NCBI RefSeq assembly: GCF_000471905.2
Contig: NW_006499973.1
Coordinates: 4,767,813-4,831,812, forward strand
Direction of reading: 5' to 3'
DNA: 64,000 nt
Source: Amborella trichopoda
Lineage: Eukaryota; Streptophyta; Magnoliopsida; Amborellales; Amborellaceae
How positions within the stretch are numbered: the first letter of the stretch is position 1; each line of letters begins with the position of its first letter. Below are positions 57,150-64,000 of this stretch, piece by piece. A program made the translations under genes and the position numbers. The notes beneath the pieces were generated by a model, which was not told the origin of the DNA, did no database searches, and was given only the letters and a program-made list of their open reading frames with translations.

Positions 57150-58255
57150 TAGTTGTGTCGACATCCAAAGAGCAAATAAAGTGCTAAAAGAAGTCCACCC
57201 AAGCATCTGCGGACTACATCAGTCTGGTCCTAAGCTCTAAAAATGAATACGCAAGTTGGGATGCTATTGGCATTTCATGATAGCCGATTCCTTAAGTTAT
57301 GATAAAAACTGCCAAGTATGCCAAATACACTCCAGCCTGGTTCACCAGCCTCCAGAGCCCTTACATCTAACGATTGCGTCATGACCCTTCCCACAATGGG
57401 GTATGGACATCGTAGGGCCTCTTGGACCCCCTTCCGCAATGGGCCATGCTTTTATCCTAACTGCAGTAGATTACTTCTCTAAGGGGGCTGAAGAGGTCCC
57501 CCTTAAGCAGGTTCCTGGGATAGCAGTAGCCTACTTCATTCGACATCATATCATATATCGCTTTGGAGTGCCCAACCAGATCATATCTCACAACGACCCT
57601 CAATTTAGGAGTCATCACATTAATTGCTTATTTAACCAGTTCGATTTTGAATGGAGGTACTCAACTATGTACCACCCTCGAGTGAATAGATGAGCTGAGG
57701 CTTTTAATAAGACTCTGAGCAATGTCTTAAGAATGTTAATATAAAAAACAAGGAAGAATTGGCATGAGAAGCTTCTTGAAGCACTGTCGGCTTATCGTAC
57801 TACTACACGAAATGCTACCCATCCACTCCTTATTCTCTGGTCTATGGGGGTGAAGCAGTTTTACCTTTCGAAATACAAATCCCTTCATTGCGAGTCGCTA
57901 TTCACCAAGAAATAACCGAAGATGAGAGAGTCAAGCTCCTGTATCAAGAATTGGATGGACTCGATGGAAAGAGGCTAGAGGATCAGTAGAACCTTGAAAT
58001 CAACCAAGGGGAATGAAGAGGAATTTTGACAAGTCTATCCAGATCCACTCATTCACACGTGGTAAAATAGTCTTAACTGTCAAGAGGCCTATAGTTATGC
58101 ATGGCCTACGTAAAGGGAAGTTTGAGGCTAAGTGGGAAGGTACCTTTACAGTAAAAAAGGTCTCGCCCAATGGAGCCAACATATTAGCACAACCTGATGG
58201 AGAAGAGGCGATGCCCCCTATCAACGGATAATACTTAAAGAAGTATTATCCATGA
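57150..58255 (+). pseudogene. pol, integrase of Tat element D
   Basis: The zinc domain reads SICGLHQSGPKL near 57202 and CQVCQIHSS near 57311. The core frame 57403-57693 (96 aa) starts MDIVGPLGPPSAMGHAFILT (first Asp) and includes FGVPNQIISHNDPQFRSHH, where the second catalytic Asp is replaced by His. The third residue, Glu in AEAFNKTL at about 57695, is present after one stop. The C-terminal barrel (58090-58231; KGKFEAKWEGTFTVKKVS) ends YLKKYYP and a stop at 58253-58255, which marks the natural end of pol. Confidence 0.9.
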
Positions 58256-59035
58256 TGTGTATTCAAGCGAAAGGGACTCAACACGAAAAAAATCAAGATA
58301 GTCCAAATAAAATGCCAACTCTTTTTTTTATTGTAGCAAAAATGAGTTACAAGTTACAAGAATTCATTACTAGGGAGGTTACAAGTCTCTTGCATCTGAG
58401 GATAAGAGAACAGTTACAAACCAAAACGTGTACTCTTGCACTTGCATCTGAGAGTAAGAGGACGGTTACAAGCCAAAACAAATGCCTGTCTCATGAGGAA
58501 GAAGCAAACTCACGAAAGGAAGGCCCTCCACATGAAGAACAAGCGAAATCACTGGGAGAGTTATCTTTAATTCATTCGACGAGTAAGGGGATGGTTACGG
58601 GCCAGAAGAAAAAGCTGAGTTACTCCAAGAAGTTAGCCTCAGTCCATTCGACATGTATGTCAAACATACAAGCTAGATGCCTCATCTGACCTGTAAATCA
58701 AACATACGACGTAGGATTCACTCAACGTGTATATCCAACATACAAGGTGGGCTGCCCTGGAAAGGAACTGGCCTATGATGGAAAGCACGTCGTATTCACA
58801 GTGGATGCCCTTCCACAAAACAACATGGATCTCACTGTTGTCCTGGAGGATTTGACCTCCAATGGGTACCACAAGCCACGTCCCATCCTTCGCCACTTTT
58901 TGCCGGCCCATGTACATCACCGTACGTAGCTCATCCCCGAAAGTCGAAAACCCTGCACGTGACTTATCAATGTATGCGAGCGTCATTCTCTGCATCATCA
59001 TAAGCCACACGTGCTGATCAACACCAACTGAAGGC
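58256..59035 (-). other. 3' untranslated region of pol with a minus-strand ORF
   Basis: On the minus strand, 58660-59010 is open for 116 aa (MTLAYIDKSRAGFSTFGDEL; DGTWLVVPIGGQILQDNSEI). It lies where the mobile-domain ORF lies in element C, just downstream of the antisense leader array, but has no visible similarity to it. The plus strand is also open at 58252-58689 (145 aa) with short internal repeats (ASESKRTVTSQNK). I recognise no domain in either. Confidence 0.35.
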
Positions 59036-59190
59036 AGCGCCGGCTGGGTCCTTTAGAGGTCAGCGCCGGTTGCGTGCTTAACCCATAGCACTGACTGCTT
59101 TGTTTGAGGGTCAGCGTCAGTTGTGTCAGCACTCGAAATCATCAGTGCCGATTGTCTTAGTGTCAGTTGCACTTCAGTTGGTGCCGACTC
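59036..59190 (+). repeat. 26-bp array downstream of the antisense promoter (D)
   Basis: Five to six units of AGCGCCGGTTGCGTGCTTAA type, period near 26, same family and same relative place as 31216-31470 in copy C. Confidence 0.75.
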
Positions 59191-60050
59191 TGTCGTTACT
59201 GTTTTCCTCCTAAGACTCCTCATTTTTCAAAACTTAAGTTTTTGCACCTTCTTAATAGTCACACAATTTCAAAGGACGACGGTTCACCTCTCGCAACCGT
59301 ACGCCTTCCCCATGACGGATCACCTCCTACAATTGTACGGCCCATCTCCTATGATCGTTCATTTTCCATCAAAACTTCTCCAATACGGCTGGAAATCCAC
59401 TGAAAAACTTTCCCGCCTATCTTTTTACCCTGGACTTCACAGGGACCTCACTGAAAAACTTCTGCAGACTTCTCCAAAATTTTTTGAAACCTCTACAACA
59501 ATACGAACAATGTCGAAAAGGTACCACAACACCAAGAAACCTCTTAAAAATTCCCAAAAAGCCCTCAAGACGAGCAGAAATACTCATTGTTGTGTTTCCC
59601 CTCTCTTCTACCAGAAAAACATTACAAGCGGAACCTCTTCTATTTCCCTGAAGATCCCCGCAGAGCTCCCCGTTCCCCGTTACTTTCTCTGCAACTTCAC
59701 CAAATTCTTGGCAAAGTCTGCTCACCGAAGGTTTTGTATGCCAAACCGTCAGAATGCTGCTGTCTCCTAAAGAACCTTCCCTGCAAAACTTCTGCTGAAG
59801 TCTTACTGCTCGTCGAAACTTCAATCGGGCACACCCTTTCCTCACTGTTAAAGAAAATTGTTCCGTAAGTTTTTTTTTACCCTTGATGAAAAATGAGGGA
59901 AACCAAGGTTTTACCTCCTTTATATAGACTACACTGCCCTCGGATGCCCCTCACAAACTGGGAATTCTAGCCGCATCCAAAGGAAACCAAGCGACGTTGA
60001 GTCGGGTTGGGCTTTGACTTGAGGCCTGAGGTAAATCTCATCATAGCACC
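59191..60050 (-). promoter_or_regulatory. Antisense promoter and leader of element D
   Basis: The minus strand has CTATATAAA (plus 59919-59927), the best of the three antisense TATA boxes. The leader (59390-59915) matches copy B (21875-22415) and, less well, copy C. The minus strand is open for 142 aa in the leader (59417-59845), but this frame is not shared with copy C. Confidence 0.65.
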
Positions 60051-60240
60051 TGTTAACCATCGCCGAGTGTACTCCCAAACAACCCTAGTGTCGGTTGACC
60101 AGTGCCAAGAGAGTTTCAAATCACCTTAGCACCAGTTGAACTCGTGCCAGTCATGTTCAAACAATGTCACAGCACGCGCCAGTTGAGTTTCAAACAGCCC
60201 AACACCGGTTGTGGTTTTAAGAAATCAGCATCGGTTGGAC
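60051..60240 (+). repeat. ~42-bp repeat array upstream of the antisense promoter (D)
   Basis: Units such as TAGTGTCGGTTGACCAGTGC and TAGCACCAGTTGAACTCGTG recur every 41-44 bases, matching the 44-bp array of copy B at 22560. Confidence 0.65.
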
Positions 60241-60745
60241 ATTCTCAAGAAACCATGATCGCTACACCTGGAGCCGGCTTTATTACAAACATCCCATTAT
60301 CACCGACTCCAGGTTGAAGCAGTGTATGCCCTACCACCATCCCTAGGGGAGTTGCACCCAAGCCATGATGTGTCATCCCTAACGGGCTTGCACCATGGCC
60401 TTTGCACCCAAACTGTAACCTCCCCAATAGAGTCAGCAGTTGTCCCTCATCCCCCAGTAGGAATCACACCCATACTACAACCCATTATCCCCAGTGGAGT
60501 TAGGGTCATTCTTACCTCTTCAATTTCGAGTGCATTCATTTCACACTAAGCTATCTCATCCTCAGAAAGCCAGTTTCATCTTTCACCCCAGAGATTATGC
60601 TTACCTCCTTAAACCACAATGAAATCCACTTCTGTTGGTCACCATTTCCATCTAAGCCCTCAGTTTATTAATGGTCTTAGCCATTTTATCCTCAGGGTGT
60701 TGGATTACCATCCACAGACCTATTCCCCATGCGGCTCCACCTACA
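60241..60745 (+). other. Spacer before the tandem array (D)
   Basis: Non-coding. Recurrent blocks of CCCCAGTGGAGTTAGGGT type are shared with copies B and C. Confidence 0.5.
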
Positions 60746-61640
60746 TGGCGACCCACAAAGTGGTCTTTGCTATATGACCTTAAACTGCACAACCCTGGTT
60801 TAGATGCACGACCCTAAACTCCATGGTCCAAATTGTATGACCTTAAACTGCAGTGATGGTCTAGTTGCACGACCTTAAACTGCATGGTCCTAGTTGTAGG
60901 ACTTTGAACTGCAACACCAAGGTCCAAACTATATGGCCTTAGGTCTAGTTGCACGACCTTAAACTGTACGGTCCTAGTTGTATGACTTTAAACTACATAA
61001 CCATGGTCCAACTGTAGGACCTTAAACCACAGTACATGTCCAAGTCACATGACGATAAAAGGCTCAACACCATGGTCCAAATTGTATGACCTTATATTGT
61101 AACGATGGTCTAGAAGCACGACCCTAAACTGCATGGTCCAAACTATATGACCTTAAATTATAGTGGAGGTATTATTGCACAACCTTAAATTGCACAGTCC
61201 TAGTTGTATGACTTTAAACTGCATAACCACGGTCCAGCTGTATGACCTTAAACCACAGTATACGCTCTAGCGGCATGACATTAATGACCTCAGCACCATG
61301 GTCCGAACTATACAACCTTAAACTATAGTAGAGGTCTAGTTGCATGATCTTAAACTGCTTAGGCTTAGTTGTATGACTTTAAACTGCATAACCACGGTCC
61401 AGCTGTATGACCTTAAACCACAGTACACATCCGAGTTACATGACGTTAAAGAACTCAACACCATGGTCAAAACTATACGACCCTAAACTACATCTATTTG
61501 CATGACCTTAAACTGCACGGTTCGAGTTGTATGACTTTACACTGCATAACCACGATCCATCTGTATGACCTTAAACCATAATGCACATCTTGCTGGCATG
61601 GCAATAAACTGCTTTGCACAAGTCTAGGAGGTATGACCAT
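60746..61640 (+). repeat. Tandem array related to the 134-bp array, diverged order (D)
   Basis: The submonomers are the same family as in copy C (for example TGCACGACCTTAAACTGCA and GTATGACTTTAAACTGCATA), about 26 of them at 29-36 bases. The strict 134-bp phase is not kept; longer units of about 170 bases are suggested by recurrences of CATGACGTTAAA. Confidence 0.8.
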
Positions 61641-63168
61641 AAACATACCCCCACATACGTGCAAATGCCTTTATGTTCACTTTCACGCACACCTTCCCTA
61701 ACCTGCCGGCTAGTGTACGTGCGTCACCATACATCATTCCCCAGTAAGTCTCATCCGTGGTCACAAAATGATGAACCATCTCGCCATCCAAACTCATTGT
61801 AAGGTAGTGGGTCACCATCATCTGCCCACATTTCATACATCATCCATCTCTCATAGGTAGCCTCGAGCCATCTCCCCAAGTGAGTCAAACCACCACCATA
61901 CTCACTCTATGGCCTTCATAGACTGCCATTCACCACCATGATGGTCCAGCTGTATGACCTTAAACCATAGTGCACGTCCTGGCCACATGACGTTAAATTG
62001 CTTTGTAATAGTCCCAAAGGCATGACCCTAAACACGCCCTTACAAAAGGAAAGGAGAGAAGAATAACGAGCATGGTGTATACCTGAACATGCACATGGTG
62101 TATACCTGAACAAGGGAATGCCATGAGTAAAAATGACGGACATGCATGGTCAGGAAACCATGAGTAAAAGGGTTTGATGAATAAAAAAATTGGGCACTGT
62201 GAAGACCCGAAAGGGCATCGTGGGTAAAAATGAACAAAAAGGGTGGACATGATGGAAAGGTCATGGGTAAAAGAGTCCCAAATAAAAAGAAGTTGGTGAA
62301 AATCGTCTCTACGTCGCCACTTCCCAAGTTCAAGTGAAAATCCGTAAAGGATGTTTTGACCAATAAACAAGTTGATGCAGCACTCGTCTCAACAAGAGTC
62401 TTCAGACCTCACTCAAAAGAAGAAAATCCCCGATTTCAAAAATACCAGGACTCCAAAAATATGAGGTTCAAGGAAACGATTTCGACAGTCCGAGTCTAGT
62501 TGCCAATGGACTTGAAAGACAGAAGACTCGTCAAGATGGCAAGACAAGTCTCATGAGGAAGAACATTATTCCCACAAGGTCACAAACACAATCTACAAAC
62601 ATACATTACAAAGGTAGGAAACTGACAAAGCAGGGGGAGAACCTGCCAGAGATGTCAGCTGGCCTAGCCGGCAAGACCAGACCTTTGGGATCGGCTAATA
62701 GAAGTTGCCCCCAAATGGACTCGGTGACGAGACCCAAAGTGGTACTCTGAACGTCAAAAGCAATCCTGGTGTGGCAGCAAACAGTGCCTACCAAAGCAAA
62801 CCAACGAATCTAGACCAAATGGGAATGATGCCCTTCAACATGACACTCAATTGCTAGACGAGCCCGATTTTGACTGACGAGGTCTGTACAAAATTCTCAG
62901 ATTCAAAATCACAAATAGTCCACATGAGGGTGAGGACTTGGACAAAATCCCTCAAAAAATTCTCTTATCCTCCTAAAGCCTTCACGGATGGACCCACGAA
63001 TAATTCATCCCTACTTTTGAGCAGCCAAGTTACGTCATTACATGAATCACCTCAGCGTTCACGTGGTCCTGTGTCTAGGAAGGAAAAAATTAAAAGTCAA
63101 AGGAAAATTTCCAAATGATTTTCCTTCCCTCTTCTCTTGAAGCACAACATTCGACAGGGAAAGCTATT
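61641..63168 (+). other. Pre-LTR spacer of element D
   Basis: Non-coding. It matches the spacer of copy C (34291-35718) in order, including the ACTCATGG/TTTTCACC block family (62060-62290) and GAGGGTGAGGACTT near 62917. A purine run, AAAGCAGGGGGAGA (62627-62640), could be a displaced polypurine tract, but it is not next to the LTR start and is not shared with C. Confidence 0.45.
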
Positions 63169-64000
63169 TGAATGTATTTTTCAGCACCTTGGTCTCTGAT
63201 AGGAAGCAGGCCAATAAAGCCTACAAAATAGTGAAAATTACTGATAGTCTCAGAGTGGCCCCAAAATTGGTCGATATCTTCAGCAGCACTTTAAAAGACC
63301 ACCTGCCGAGTTTCATCACAATTAGACATGTCTAAAGCAGTGAACACGAAGAAACGATTTTAACGAAATCGATCTCTAACACCCTAAAATGGACCCCGCA
63401 ACTAGAACTACACTTTTGGGGAGTTAAACAGCTGTGGGACTACCGCCATTTGATCTGGCACGGTCGAAAACCTTTATAGGTCAATTTTCAGCTTAATCGC
63501 GCACTCTAAGACAAAGTTATCGGTAAAAGACTAAAAAGATGTAGGCCGCACACTATTCCTGTGTAGCCACCTAGCATTAAAACACCATTAAAGGTGGTTG
63601 TTTTCCCAGTCATGGGCAGTCACTTTTGGAGCTTATAACTCACTCGTTCCAAGTTGGGTCGCTCCCAAATTTGGTGAGCATCCTCGTCTCATCAAGACGA
63701 ACAATTTGATATGTGGTACGCCCTGTGATGACATCAGAGCAAAGAGAAAAACTAAATGAAATTCGCTCATCCATGAAAGAAGTTGCAGACAATTTAGCAG
63801 CAGCACGCCTTGTACGACCAGCCAGATCACGACGCTCGCACACCCGATCGGCACAAAACCAATTGCATTATATGTGTGAGGCTTGAGGCTATCTATGGTT
63901 CGTACCTCATGTACGATGAATGGTTGGATTTCACACATGAAGGTGTCAAAGTTCCTGTAAATTTCGACAACTGGATTTCAAGATTTCAACCAAAAACTCA
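63169..64000 (+). repeat. 3' LTR of Tat element D, first 832 bases (runs off the window)
   Basis: The sequence begins TGAATGTATTTTTCAGCACC and follows U3 of LTRs B and C block by block (AGCAGTGAACAC near 63337, CACACTATTCCTGTGT near 63551, CCATTAAAGGTGGTTG near 63587). The TATA box and hairpin array lie beyond the window. Confidence 0.8.

Larger units (their letters stand above)
47418..64000 (+). mobile_element. Tat-lineage Ty3/gypsy element D, most complete copy
   Basis: Order: 5'-truncated LTR, PBS, leader ORF, gag, RT, RNase H, aRNH, integrase, antisense module, tandem array, spacer and 3' LTR, which runs off the window end. As in B, no protease separates gag from RT. The catalytic residues of RT and integrase are mutated and stops are common. 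The two LTRs overlap only for about 540 bases and differ visibly, so the insertion is old. Confidence 0.85.

Noticed and set aside
58252..58689. Plus-strand 145-aa frame after integrase as an accessory gene
   Set aside because: It starts at the end of pol, contains short repeats, and is absent in copy B; there is no recognisable domain, so I keep it only as a note.
62627..62640. Polypurine tract AAAGCAGGGGGAGA
   Set aside because: It lies over 500 bases from the LTR start inferred by comparing four copies and is not found in copy C.

Overview
This window is transposon-derived DNA from a seed plant. I find no intact host gene, rRNA or tRNA. The evidence is nested Ty3/gypsy LTR retrotransposons with plant-type primer sites (initiator tRNA-Met and tRNA-Arg), 3-kb LTRs, a second RNase H domain as in the plant Tat lineage (Ogre/Retand/Grande relatives), and an antisense ORF with a plant mobile domain. 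Nearly every coding region carries stops and frameshifts, so the insertions are old. The species cannot be named from the sequence.

Layout. 0.27-4.83 kb: a Tekay/Del-like element (5' LTR, PBS-Met, gag, protease, RT, RNase H, start of integrase) cut off inside integrase. 4.83-6.44 kb: unassigned DNA with degenerate ~190-bp repeats and an exact 20-bp minisatellite. 6.44-11.14 kb: 5' end of a Tat element on the minus strand (element A: LTR, PBS-Arg, leader). 11.40-23.12 kb: Tat element B on the plus strand (LTR, PBS-Arg, leader ORF, gag, RT-RH-aRH-IN, antisense promoter module). At 23.12 kb B is fused to the middle of gag of a different Tat copy, element C (gag, protease, no RT/IN, antisense plant-mobile-domain ORF, antisense promoter, 134-bp tandem array, 3' LTR ending at 38.86 kb). 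That LTR abuts a fragment of another Tat LTR with PBS and leader (C2, to ~40.3 kb). 40.4-47.4 kb: the least recognisable part; one segment is the reverse complement of the Tat pre-LTR spacer, so it is probably in part a distant relative in opposite orientation. 47.4-64.0 kb: element D, the most complete Tat copy, with a truncated 5' LTR and its 3' LTR running off the window.

How the parts work together. Each Tat LTR has a TATA box (CTATATAAAC) followed by a pyrimidine-rich tract and a 55-60 bp tandem array whose units fold as hairpins; the stems differ between copies but stay paired. Between pol and the 3' LTR, copies B, C and D keep a second TATA box on the opposite strand. In C and D it is flanked on both sides by short arrays of an AGCGCCGRTTG-type repeat, and in C it lies upstream of the antisense ORF. 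B and D lack protease and the mobile-domain ORF but keep RT to IN; C is the reverse. The hairpin arrays and the antisense promoter module are the two structures I consider most likely to be undescribed.
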